Of a DNA stretch of 33,358 nucleotides, positions 9,589 to 17,349 are shown one piece after another. Source of the stretch: Haloarculaceae archaeon H-GB1-1 (GTDB lineage Archaea > Halobacteriota > Halobacteria > Halobacteriales > Haloarculaceae); contig JARUKX010000042.1 of NCBI GenBank assembly GCA_029688825.1, forward strand, positions 1-33,358, read 5' to 3'. How positions within the stretch are numbered: position 1 is the stretch's first letter; the number at the start of each line of letters is the position of its first letter. The notes beneath the pieces are model-generated. The model was given only the letters and a program-made list of their open reading frames with translations, did not search any database and had not been told where the DNA came from. The translations under genes were made by a program, and so were the position numbers.

Positions 9589-11685
9589 TCAGTCGTCGGC
9601 GGGCGAGGCGTCGGTCCCCGCCGGGCGGATGTCTGCGCCTATCTTCCCGGCAGCAGCCTTGTACTCCGGAATCTTCGCCCGCGGGTCCATCGCGTCGTTG
9701 GTCAGCTTGTTGATGGGCGCGTCGGGGAAGTGCGGCGTCGACCAGATGACGCCCGGTTTGACGCCGTCGGTCACGTCAGCTTTGAGTTCGACCTCGCCGC
9801 GCTTCGTGGAGACGACGACCTTCTCGCCGTCCTCGATGCCCAGTCGTTCGGCGTCGTCGGGGTGGATCTCGACGAAGTTCTCGGGGACGACGCGCATCAG
9901 CGTCTCCGAGCGCGTGCTCATCGCACCGGTGTTGTAGTGCTGCTCGATGCGCCCCGTCGAGAGGACGAACGGGTAGTCGTCGTTCTCCATCTCCTTGGGC
10001 GGCTGGTGGCGGACGGGCCGGAACTTCCCGAGGCCGTTCTCGGTCTCGAAGCGCTCCTCGTAGAGGTAGTCCATGCCCTCGTCGCCCTCCTCGTAGCAGG
10101 GCCAGTGGATGCCCTCCGTGCCGATGGCCTCGTAGGTCATGCCGGCCATGATGGGACAGACCTCGCGGAGTTCCTCGAACACTTCCTCTGCGCCGTCGAA
10201 GTCCCAGTAGTTGTCGAGGACGCGGTGTCCGATCTCCGTGAGAATCTCCCAGTCCTGCTTCGTGTTGCCCGGTACGTCGGTGGCCTGTCGCATCCGCTGG
10301 ACGCGCCGGTCGGTGTTGGTGACCGTCCCCTCGCTCTCCGCCCAGGACTTCGCGGGCAGGACGACGTCGGCGAGTTCCGCGGTTTCGGTCATGAAGATGT
10401 CCTGCACGCAGAGGAACTCCATGTTCTTCAGGTGCTCGACGGCCTTATCGGAGTTCGGCTCGCTCATCACGGGGTTCTCGCCCATGACGTGCAAGCCGCG
10501 GATCTCCTCGCCAGCGGACTGCGTGATTTCGAGGTTCGTGAGCCCCGGCTCAGCTGGGAGTTCGTCGACGCCCCAGACGTCTGCCGCGTGCGCCCGGGCC
10601 TCGTCGTTCGTCGTGTCCAGATAGCCCGGCAGGACGTTCGGGAGTGCCCCGACGTCGCAGGTCCCTTGGACGTTGTTCTGGCCGCGAAGTGGGTTCACGC
10701 CCGTGCCTGCACGTCCGAGGTTACCCGTCGAGAGTGCGAGGTTGATGAGGTTCTGGACGTTGTCGGTCCCGCAGGTGTGCTGGGACATGCCCATCCCGGT
10801 GAAGATGGCCGAGTTCCCGGCGGTGGCGTACGCCTCCGCCGCTTCTTCGATGAGGTCCAGGTCGACGCCCGCCGTATCGGCGGCCTTCTGTCGGTCGAAG
10901 TCCTCCAGTTTGTCCTTCAGCTCGTCGAAGCGCTCGGTGCGCTCGTTGATGAACGCCTCGTCGTACCAGCCGTTCTCGATGATGGTGTCGAGGACGGCGT
11001 TGAGAAGCGGAATGTCCGTCCCCGGCTTGAGCCGGAGGTGGATGTCCGCGTCGCGCGTCGTCTTGTTCTCGTGGGGGTCGACCTGGATGACGGTCGCGCC
11101 CTCCTGGGCGGCCTTCTTGAAGTAGACGGAGTGGGCGATGACGTGGTTCTCGGCTGGATTCGCGCCCTGAATCCAGTAGACGTCGGCCTCGTCTTTGAGG
11201 TCCTGCATCGAGTTCGTCATCGCGCCCTTGCCGAGGCTCTCGCCGAGCGCGGCGACCGTCGACGCGTGGCACATCCGCGTGCAGTTGTCGACGTTGTTGG
11301 TGCCGTAGCTCCGGGCGAGCCGCTGCATCAGGTAGCTCTCCTCGTTGGTCACCTGCGAGGAGGCGAAAAAGCCCATCGCGTCCGGGCCGAAGTTATCTCT
11401 GATGCGGTCGTACTCGCTCTCGACGTAGTCGAGCGCCTCCTCCCACGACGCCTCGCGGAACTCTCCGTCCTCCTTGATGAGCGGCTCTTTGAGCCGGTCC
11501 TCGTGGTTGACGACCTGCGGTGACGCACCGCCTTTGATGCAGAGTGCGCCCTCGTTCACCGGTGCGTCGGCCCACCGAGCGAGATTCACGTCGCCTTCCT
11601 CTTCGCCTTCCGTGAGACCGAGCCCACAGCCCACGCCGCAGTACGGACAGATGGTGTGGACGGTCTCTGGTTCGTCAGTACTCAT
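9589..11685 (-). CDS. fdhA: Formate dehydrogenase catalytic subunit (molybdopterin oxidoreductase)
   Basis: This 698-residue Mo/W-bis-MGD enzyme is predicted to oxidise formate to CO2. An N-terminal [4Fe-4S] site has Cys13, 16, 20 and 49 (CPYCGVGC then GALCIKGG). The catalytic pair Cys139-His140 sits in NCTRMCHAST, where E. coli FdhH has selenocysteine and His. The molybdopterin-binding core follows (WIQGANPAENHVIAHSVYF, MGMSQHTCGTDNVQNL, GRAGTGVNPLRGQNNVQGTCDVG). The C-terminal dinucleotide-binding domain ends with RIEQHYNTG and VVVSTKRGEVELKADVTDGV. No Tat signal is seen, so it is probably cytoplasmic. No Fe-S or membrane partner subunit (FdhB/C) is adjacent. The nearest redox gene is the solitary NuoCD across two small genes. 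Related assimilatory nitrate reductases are a less likely alternative given the Cys-His motif. Confidence 0.9.
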   Translation of the reverse strand: MSTDEPETVHTICPYCGVGCGLGLTEGEEEGDVNLARWADAPVNEGALCIKGGASPQVVNHEDRLKEPLIKEDGEFREASWEEALDYVESEYDRIRDNFGPDAMGFFASSQVTNEESYLMQRLARSYGTNNVDNCTRMCHASTVAALGESLGKGAMTNSMQDLKDEADVYWIQGANPAENHVIAHSVYFKKAAQEGATVIQVDPHENKTTRDADIHLRLKPGTDIPLLNAVLDTIIENGWYDEAFINERTERFDELKDKLEDFDRQKAADTAGVDLDLIEEAAEAYATAGNSAIFTGMGMSQHTCGTDNVQNLINLALSTGNLGRAGTGVNPLRGQNNVQGTCDVGALPNVLPGYLDTTNDEARAHAADVWGVDELPAEPGLTNLEITQSAGEEIRGLHVMGENPVMSEPNSDKAVEHLKNMEFLCVQDIFMTETAELADVVLPAKSWAESEGTVTNTDRRVQRMRQATDVPGNTKQDWEILTEIGHRVLDNYWDFDGAEEVFEELREVCPIMAGMTYEAIGTEGIHWPCYEEGDEGMDYLYEERFETENGLGKFRPVRHQPPKEMENDDYPFVLSTGRIEQHYNTGAMSTRSETLMRVVPENFVEIHPDDAERLGIEDGEKVVVSTKRGEVELKADVTDGVKPGVIWSTPHFPDAPINKLTNDAMDPRAKIPEYKAAAGKIGADIRPAGTDASPADD

Positions 11686-11714
11686 GCTCTATACAAAAAC
11701 GGGGCCTGAACACC

Positions 11715-11723
11715 CATAAAACC
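11715..11723 (-). promoter_or_regulatory. BoxA-like element for fdhA
   Basis: On the minus strand GGTTTTATG is centred about 34 nt before the fdhA ATG at 11685, implying a very short leader. A second AT-rich element (about 11731-11740) lies further upstream. The entire 11690-11900 stretch is far more AT-rich than neighbouring coding DNA. Confidence 0.4.
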
Positions 11724-11867
11724 TACCTATACTTAAATTATGTTTGAACTCCAATATTATGCGAGCCAATGTGTCTCACGCGAGGGGTCTGCAGTTTCGA
11801 AGACGCAATACGACGTGGTGTTTCCGTTCTGTGTAGCTTCGATCGCGTTCCCATAATAATATTGACT

Positions 11868-11891
11868 TGAACAATGCGACCGTATTGTTCA
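11868..11891. promoter_or_regulatory. Perfect 8-bp inverted repeat, candidate operator
   Basis: TGAACAAT, eight spacer bases and then ATTGTTCA form a perfect dyad of 24 bp. A TATA-like sequence (TATAAAT, 11893-11899) follows on the plus strand. The dyad lies in the 314-bp gap between divergent fdhA and the small Cys-rich gene, where a dimeric regulator would bind to control one or both. The HTH_10 protein encoded at 12174-12887 is the nearest candidate regulator (inference). Confidence 0.45.
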
Positions 11892-11999
11892 TTATAAATA
11901 GGCCCAAACTATAAGGGGATGGCCTTGATTGATGTTGGCACACACTAATCGGTTGTAGCGAGTTAGCACACCACCCGACGAAATTACCAGAGAACACCA

Positions 12000-12167
12000 A
12001 TGGTCAACGTCCCACGCAAGTGCGAGTACTGTGATGCATCGTGGCTCGAATGTGGCATTCCCAACCCCGATAGCAAGTGCAAACGCCTCCGGGAGGGCGT
12101 CTGGGAGTGTTATAACTGCCACCGCGTCGTGGACACGACGACCAGCGACACGGCAGCACCGGTCTGA
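12000..12167 (+). CDS. 55-residue Cys-rich (zinc-finger-like) small protein
   Basis: This short gene runs from ATG at 12000 to TGA at 12165-12167. The product has six cysteines at residues 8, 11, 18, 27, 37 and 40, including two CxxC pairs (CEYC and CYNC) about 26 residues apart, enough for one or two zinc or Fe-S sites. Between the pairs lie basic residues (KCKRLREGVW). No membrane segment is present. I do not recognise a named family; haloarchaea encode many such small CxxC proteins. It sits between fdhA (divergent) and the HTH_10 gene (convergent), which suggests a role in this redox cluster. A TATA-like element about 100 nt upstream would give a roughly 80-nt leader. Confidence 0.72.
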   Translation: MVNVPRKCEYCDASWLECGIPNPDSKCKRLREGVWECYNCHRVVDTTTSDTAAPV

Positions 12168-12173
12168 ACGACC

Positions 12174-12887
12174 TCAGTAATCCATTTTCGACGCGTCCGA
12201 GTGACTGCGCCGGACCACCTGCTTCATCACCTTCGATTCCGCCCGCCGGAGGTGCTCCGCTGCTGTTCCGGGTGCGCAGCCGAGTTCGTCGGCCACGTCA
12301 GTCACCGTTCCGTCCCGCGTGGGTTCGTAGTAGCCCGCTTCGACCGCCGCCCTAACGGCCTCGAGCTGTCGGTCGGTCAGTTCAGTCCTCCCCTCCAATG
12401 GCCCAGTCCGGTAGGGTGAGACCTCCAGGACTTCGACGTCGACCCCGTCCGGAACGGACTCCACCGCGGACTGGACGACCGTGGCCGGGCCGACGACGGA
12501 GCCATCGATACAGCCGTCGGTCCTGAAGACGACCGGCGTCACCACGACGAGTCCGACGCGCGTCATCGCCGTGAAGAGGTCGCGTTCTGCGCTGCTCAGT
12601 TCGTCCTCGGCGTAGGTGTAGAACCGGTCGCCGGGGCCATCAGCCACCTCGAATGCCCCGAGTGACGCCACGTCGGACAGCGCGTCTCGATAGGGGGCTG
12701 GATCGCCGCGAGTCCGGAATATCATCGTATTCACGTCGTCGTTGGGTAGCCAGTCGAGCAGTTCCGTCGGTCCGTAGCCGTCGCGTTCGACGATGAACTC
12801 GTGCATCGGATGTCGAAACGCCGGGTCGGGATCCAGTCGCACGCGGAGGAACTTCATCGAACCAACGGATTCGCCCGTGTCCGACAT
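12174..12887 (-). CDS. HTH_10 (bacterio-opsin activator-type) transcription regulator
   Basis: This 237-residue haloarchaeal regulator has a variable N-terminal sensor-like domain (about residues 11-165, starting MKFLRVRLDPDPAFRHPMHEF) and a C-terminal HTH_10 domain (from LTDRQLEAVRAAVEAGYYEPTR, with the recognition region GTAAEHLRRAESKVMKQV). The N-terminal domain resembles those of the DmsR/Bat group, whose ligands are mostly unknown. Met11 is a possible alternative start. It is divergent from nuoCD with 58 bp between starts and convergent with the small Cys-rich gene. This places it well to regulate nuoCD, fdhA or both (inference). Confidence 0.88.
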   Translation of the reverse strand: MSDTGESVGSMKFLRVRLDPDPAFRHPMHEFIVERDGYGPTELLDWLPNDDVNTMIFRTRGDPAPYRDALSDVASLGAFEVADGPGDRFYTYAEDELSSAERDLFTAMTRVGLVVVTPVVFRTDGCIDGSVVGPATVVQSAVESVPDGVDVEVLEVSPYRTGPLEGRTELTDRQLEAVRAAVEAGYYEPTRDGTVTDVADELGCAPGTAAEHLRRAESKVMKQVVRRSHSDASKMDY

Positions 12888-12945
12888 AAGTGTCCCTCAC
12901 ATCCGAGGCAGAAACGTCGCGTCCCTATCGGTCGAAGGTGGATTC

Positions 12946-14583
12946 ATGAGCCAGCTCGCCGATGTAGCCGCGACCGACGACGTGGTCATCCCCGACGCCA
13001 TCGCTCCGTTCGTCCGCGACGTCGACGACCACGGAAACGCGCCCGCTTACGTCGTTCGCGCAGACGACGTTCAGCGCGTGCTCACGCTCTGTCGCGACGA
13101 ACTCGGATACGATCATCTCGCGTGCGTCACCGCACAGGAGTATCACGACCGATTCGAATCCATCTACCACCTCCGGAGCTACGACGACGCGACCGACGAG
13201 GTGAGCGTCGTCGTGCCGACGCCGAAGCACGAACGGACGAGCGAGAGCGCAGCCCCCGTGTTCGAGACGGCAGCGTGGCACGAGCGGGAGGCGTACGACC
13301 TGCTCGGAATCCGCTACGACGACCATCCCGACCTTCGACGCATCCTCCTCCCCGAGACGTGGCAGGGTCACCCGCTCTCGCAGGACTACGACCAGACGGA
13401 GCCACAGATAGTGCCCTATCGCGAACACGATCGAAACGTCTCGAACCGTGGCGACCGTGACACCATGTTCATCAACGTCGGGCCACATCACCCGTCGACG
13501 CACGGGGTCCTCCACCTCGAGGTCACCCTCGACGGCGAGCAGGTCGCCGACGTGGAGCCCGACATCGGGTACATCCATCGCTGCGAAGAGCAGATGTGTC
13601 AGTCGGGCACCTACCGCCATCAGATCATGCCGTATCCCGACCGCTGGGACTGGGGTGGGGGTGGCCTGCTGAACGAGTGGGCCTACGCCCGCACCGTCGA
13701 GGACCTGGTCGGCGTCGACGTGCCCGAATACGCTCAGGTCATCCGGACGATGGGCGGCGAGCTGAGCCGCATCCTCTCGCACTTCCTCGCCGTCGCCACG
13801 TACGCGCTCGACGTCGTCGGCGAGTTCACAGCAGTGTTCCAGTACGGCGTGCGCGACCGCGAGTGCGTGCAGGACCTCCTCGAAGCACTGACCGGCCAGC
13901 GGCTCATGTTCAACTACCTCCGCATCGGCGGCGTCGCGTGGGACCTCCCCGACCCTCGCGAGGAGTTCCTGCAGAACGTGCGAGACTTCCTCAACGGGCT
14001 TCCGCCGAAGCTAGACGAGTATCACGACCTCCTGACGAGCAACGAGATCTTCCAGATGCGGACGGTCGATACCGGTCACCTCTCGCCGGAATCTGCGAAA
14101 GCCTACGGGACGACCGGCCCCGTCGCACGGGGGTCCGGTATCGACTACGACCTTCGTCGTGACGACCCCTACGGCTACTACGACGAACTCGACTGGAACG
14201 TCGTCACCGAGGACGGCTGTGACAACTTCGCGCGCGTCCTCGTTCGCCTTCGGGAAATCGAGGAGTCCGCCTACATCGTCGAGCAATGCGCCGAGTTACT
14301 CGACGCCTGGCCGGAAGACGAGCGCGAGATACAGGCGAACGTCCCGCGGACGCTCAAACCCGAGTCCGACGCCGAGATCTATCGGGCCGTCGAGGCGGCG
14401 AAGGGCGAACTCGGCATCTATATCCGCAGCGACGGTACCGAGAAACCGGCCCGCTTCAAGATTCGCGGCCCGTCGTTCTCCAATCTCCAGGCGCTGCCGA
14501 TCATGGCCGAGGGCGAGTTCGTGCCCGACCTCGTCGCGACGCTGGGCAGCCTCGACACCATCATGGGAGAAGTCGACCGCTGA
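12946..14583 (+). CDS. nuoCD: Solitary NuoCD-like protein (complex I CD fusion paralogue)
   Basis: This is a 545-residue fusion of NuoC (about residues 1-165, with HEREAYDLLGIRYDDHPDLRR) and NuoD (from about 175, with GPHHPSTHGVLHLEV and the C-terminal GEVDR). In complex I these subunits form part of the quinone pocket. His186 in the HPSTHG motif, the equivalent of the quinone-binding His, is present. The second conserved residue, Tyr of the DRxDY motif, is replaced by Trp236 and followed by four glycines (DRWDWGGGG). The [NiFe]-hydrogenase CxxC motifs are absent, so it is not a hydrogenase large subunit. No nuoA, B, H, I or other Nuo gene is present in the window. The start at 12946 follows AAGGTGG with 5-nt spacing. 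It may serve the neighbouring FdhA, but this is inference. Confidence 0.9.
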   Translation: MSQLADVAATDDVVIPDAIAPFVRDVDDHGNAPAYVVRADDVQRVLTLCRDELGYDHLACVTAQEYHDRFESIYHLRSYDDATDEVSVVVPTPKHERTSESAAPVFETAAWHEREAYDLLGIRYDDHPDLRRILLPETWQGHPLSQDYDQTEPQIVPYREHDRNVSNRGDRDTMFINVGPHHPSTHGVLHLEVTLDGEQVADVEPDIGYIHRCEEQMCQSGTYRHQIMPYPDRWDWGGGGLLNEWAYARTVEDLVGVDVPEYAQVIRTMGGELSRILSHFLAVATYALDVVGEFTAVFQYGVRDRECVQDLLEALTGQRLMFNYLRIGGVAWDLPDPREEFLQNVRDFLNGLPPKLDEYHDLLTSNEIFQMRTVDTGHLSPESAKAYGTTGPVARGSGIDYDLRRDDPYGYYDELDWNVVTEDGCDNFARVLVRLREIEESAYIVEQCAELLDAWPEDEREIQANVPRTLKPESDAEIYRAVEAAKGELGIYIRSDGTEKPARFKIRGPSFSNLQALPIMAEGEFVPDLVATLGSLDTIMGEVDR

Positions 14584-14639
14584 GTCGGCGCATTCGATAT
14601 AGCAGGCGAGAGTTTACGAGTTCGGTCCTCGCCACGTCC

Positions 14640-16007
14640 TCAGACGAGGATCTCGCCCTTCGTCTCGCGGCCGAAGAGCAAGAGGAGGACGCCCACGGCG
14701 ACGAGCGCGAAGGCGACGGGCGCGAGCGCGACGAGGTAGCCGAACTCCGCAAGCGTTCCGAAGATGATCGGCCCGGCGGTCGCGGCCACCTTCCCGATCG
14801 ACCCCGTGAATCCGAGTCCCGTCGAGCGGACCTTCGTCGGGAATATCTCGGACGTGTACGCGTACAGGACGGCCCAGGCACCGAACAGCGCGAAACTCAT
14901 CGCGTACAACCCGATCTTGAACAGCGTCTCGTTGCCGCCACCGCCTGCGCCGTTCGGAATCGCAGACGCGAACAGGTACGTCGACGCCCCGCCGAGAAGC
15001 AGAAATGAACCGAGCGTCCACTTACGCCCGACGACTTCGATGAGGTACGCCGCACTCAACTGTCCCGAGAGCTGGAATATGGCGACGACGAACAGGTACC
15101 GATAGAGGTTCGCCACGTACCCTGCCGACTCGACGGTGGTGGGGAGCCAGGTGAAGATGCCGTAGTACGCCAGATTGACCGCGAGCCACAATCCGCTCAT
15201 CAGAAGCGTGGTGCGTCGAAGGTCGGAGTCGAACAGCCGCGAAAAGCCCACGTTCGGCGTCTCCGATACCGACAGCGAGTTCGGCATAGATTCGAGTCCG
15301 GCGTCGTTGAACTCGGCAACCGTCGCCAGTCCGTCCGTCGCCCCCTCGACGTCCCCGGACTCGGCGAGGAAGAACGGTGATTTCGGGAGATAGTAGTAGA
15401 TCACGAGGACGAGTCCGAGCGGCAGAATGCCCAGTGCGAAGAAGACGCGCCAGGCGGCAATCCCGTAAAACGCCCCGCTTCCCCCGAGTTTCGAGAGGAC
15501 GACCCAGGCGACGATCACTGTCGCGAGGCTGCCGACGGAGAAGAAGACTTCGAGGAATGTGATGAATCGGCCGCGACTGTCTGTCGGGAGGTACTCCGTC
15601 AGATACGACGCACCGGCGACGAGCGACGCACCGAGACCGATTCCCGTCAGGAGGCGGAATCCGGCAGCCGAGTAGAAGCCCGTTGCGAGGGCTGTCGCTG
15701 CCGTGAAAACGGAAAACAGCGTGATCGAGACGAGCATGGTCTGTTTTCGACCGATCTCGTCCGCGTATCGGCCGCCGAAGGTGTTGCCGACGATCATCCC
15801 CACGAGACTCGCACTCCCCAGAAGGCCAGCGGTGAACCCCGAGAGGTTCCACACGTCGATGAATATCGGTAATGTGAACGAGATTCCCAGTACTGTCATC
15901 GCCATCGCAGCCCAGAGACTTCCGATGGTCCCAATCAGAAGCCAGTGAAATCGGCCGATTGGAATCCTGTCGATTACCTCCCCGACAGTTTCCTGACTAT
16001 CTTCCAT
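14640..16007 (-). CDS. MFS transporter, sugar/metabolite:proton symporter type
   Basis: This is a 455-residue carrier with about 12 membrane helices. The N-terminal motif IPIGRFHWLLIGTIGSLWAA and the loop 2-3 signature GGRYADEIGRKQTML place it in the metabolite/H+ symporter group. YLPTDSRGRFITFLEVFF in the middle loop and a mirrored helix 8-9 motif (EVVGRKWTL) support this. The substrate is not predictable. The ATG at 16007 starts the family-like MEDSQETVGEV; a longer frame opens at 16031. It is convergent with nuoCD (56-bp gap) and divergent from the DUF4013 gene, with an AT-rich shared promoter region at 16010-16140. Confidence 0.9.
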   Translation of the reverse strand: MEDSQETVGEVIDRIPIGRFHWLLIGTIGSLWAAMAMTVLGISFTLPIFIDVWNLSGFTAGLLGSASLVGMIVGNTFGGRYADEIGRKQTMLVSITLFSVFTAATALATGFYSAAGFRLLTGIGLGASLVAGASYLTEYLPTDSRGRFITFLEVFFSVGSLATVIVAWVVLSKLGGSGAFYGIAAWRVFFALGILPLGLVLVIYYYLPKSPFFLAESGDVEGATDGLATVAEFNDAGLESMPNSLSVSETPNVGFSRLFDSDLRRTTLLMSGLWLAVNLAYYGIFTWLPTTVESAGYVANLYRYLFVVAIFQLSGQLSAAYLIEVVGRKWTLGSFLLLGGASTYLFASAIPNGAGGGGNETLFKIGLYAMSFALFGAWAVLYAYTSEIFPTKVRSTGLGFTGSIGKVAATAGPIIFGTLAEFGYLVALAPVAFALVAVGVLLLLFGRETKGEILV

Positions 16008-16132
16008 GTGAGTACTAGATGGCAATCTCACTCCGAATATTGTTTTCGATACCCACAGTCGGCCTCGGAATGAAATTTCACACCGCCTGTGACATTGCCA
16101 GTACTACCATCCAATTGGTAATCAAACAATAC

Positions 16133-16140
16133 TTATTATA
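16133..16140 (+). promoter_or_regulatory. TATA-like BoxA for the DUF4013 gene
   Basis: TTATTATA lies about 31 nt upstream of the ATG at 16168 and immediately before an ATG at 16141. Transcription would start downstream of 16141, so the element argues for 16168 as the real start. Confidence 0.45.
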
Positions 16141-16167
16141 ATGCAAATACAATATCTTGTGTTCGAT

Positions 16168-16872
16168 ATGACTTTCGAAGACGCACTCGCGTATCCTCGC
16201 GAACGGGACGACTGGGTAATGACCATCCTCATCGGCGGCGTGCTGACGCTGTTCGGGGTGCTCCTCATCCCGGCGATACTCGTGTACGGGTACGTCATCA
16301 GAGCGGTCAGGGACAGCCTGGAGGGTGAGACCGAACCACCGAAGTTCGAGGAGTGGGGTGAGTTGTTCGTCGACGGGATACAGGCCTTCGTCGTCGGGCT
16401 CAGCTACATGCTCGTGCCGCTCGTCGTCATGGGTGTCACTGTCGGCGGATCCCTCGTCGCCATCGCGACGGGATCGGAGGCCGGAGCTGCGGCCGGTCTC
16501 GCGGGCTTGTTCGGCGGCCTGGCCATCACTGCTGTACTGTCGCTCGTGTTCGGATACGTCGCGGTCGCCGCACTCGTCAACTTCGCGAAAGAAGGCTCAC
16601 TGAGCGCTGCGTTCGACTTCGGGACCATCCGTGCAGTCGCGCTCGACGGCGACTTCGCCGTGGCCTGGGCGACGTCGATCATCGTTTTCCTCGGTGCCGG
16701 TGTCGTCGTGGGAGTTCTGAACGCCGTTCCCCTACTGGGGACTGTCCTCGGGGCGTTCGTGTTCTTCTACGCCGACGTCGTCGCAGCGAACCTCTGGGCA
16801 GACGGCTTCGCGCAGGCGACAGAGAGCCAACGGGAAGCCGGCTCGTTCGGCACTGGTGAAGCCGCAGTCTGA
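16168..16872 (+). CDS. DUF4013 family membrane protein
   Basis: This is a 234-residue integral membrane protein of unknown function. The N-terminus (MTFEDALAYPRERDDWVMTILIGG) and overall pattern fit DUF4013, a family common in haloarchaea and methanogens. About five or six hydrophobic segments are visible: 18-40, two around 70-110 (Val/Gly-rich), 120-145, 170-195 and 195-215. A central conserved loop reads RDSLEGETEPPKFEEWGELFVDGI. The start at 16168 was preferred over the in-frame ATG at 16141, because family members begin near this point and the BoxA lies just before 16141. No link to neighbours is evident. Confidence 0.85.
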   Translation: MTFEDALAYPRERDDWVMTILIGGVLTLFGVLLIPAILVYGYVIRAVRDSLEGETEPPKFEEWGELFVDGIQAFVVGLSYMLVPLVVMGVTVGGSLVAIATGSEAGAAAGLAGLFGGLAITAVLSLVFGYVAVAALVNFAKEGSLSAAFDFGTIRAVALDGDFAVAWATSIIVFLGAGVVVGVLNAVPLLGTVLGAFVFFYADVVAANLWADGFAQATESQREAGSFGTGEAAV

Positions 16873-17349
16873 CCGGCGGCTTCTCCGGATCGAATTTCTT
16901 CGCCATCCGTCGCGTTCGAGTGGTATGGCCCGTGTGGCCCCGCGTCGGTGAACGTCGACGGGACGGTCGTACAGTCATCGCTCGACTCCCGAACCGCTCG
17001 ACAGCCAGTTCGATGACCCGAATGCGATGCTCCTTCTCGACGAGTCGTCGTCCCGCAGCCTCCGGATTTCGACCGGCGGAGCTACTGGCCCGTCAACGAA
17101 CCGTACGGGGCCGAATTGCCCGTTTGCTGTTCTGTTTCGAACACCACCGACCGTTCCCGAAAGAGAAGCATTTGATATAGCGATATACGATTCATACATT
17201 CGAAACCGGACGTACTGGCCGCCCAAAGCCCTCACCAAGACAACACTTACGTCGAGAAACTGTGGAATATATCGCCGATCGAGGGTCCTCCTCTCGGAGA
17301 GGCCCACGTCTGTGACCACACTTGCCGAGCAGACGCCGAGAATTGTCGC
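16873..17349. other. Gene-poor stretch of 477 bp
   Basis: No frame in this stretch has convincing haloarchaeal composition or a recognisable motif. The right part (17150-17280) is AT-richer than the flanks. It lies downstream of the recombinase gene, where an attachment site would be plausible, but no tRNA gene or clear direct repeat was found. Confidence 0.6.

Noticed and set aside
9730-11523. 597-codon open frame antisense to fdhA, and similar antisense frames over both ATPase genes
   Set aside because: Long antisense frames are expected in high-GC haloarchaeal genes. The translations are repetitive Val/Asp/Arg sequences without motifs.
11919-11948. Nine-codon leader peptide frame (MALIDVGTH) upstream of the small Cys-rich gene
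   Set aside because: Too short to support, with no run of regulatory codons or attenuator hairpin visible. It is mentioned only as context for the dyad.
13560-13620. Two cysteines in NuoCD (HRCEEQMC) as a hydrogenase-type Ni-Fe ligand pair
   Set aside because: The spacing is CxxxxC, not CxxC. The position corresponds to the GYxHRGxEK segment of NuoD, and the C-terminal DPCxxC is absent. Haloarchaeal NuoCD proteins, as recalled, have these Cys normally.
16975-17319. Open frames of about 110 codons on both strands in the gap before the recombinase
   Set aside because: No haloarchaeal acidic composition, no recognisable motif and no BoxA. Treated as non-coding.
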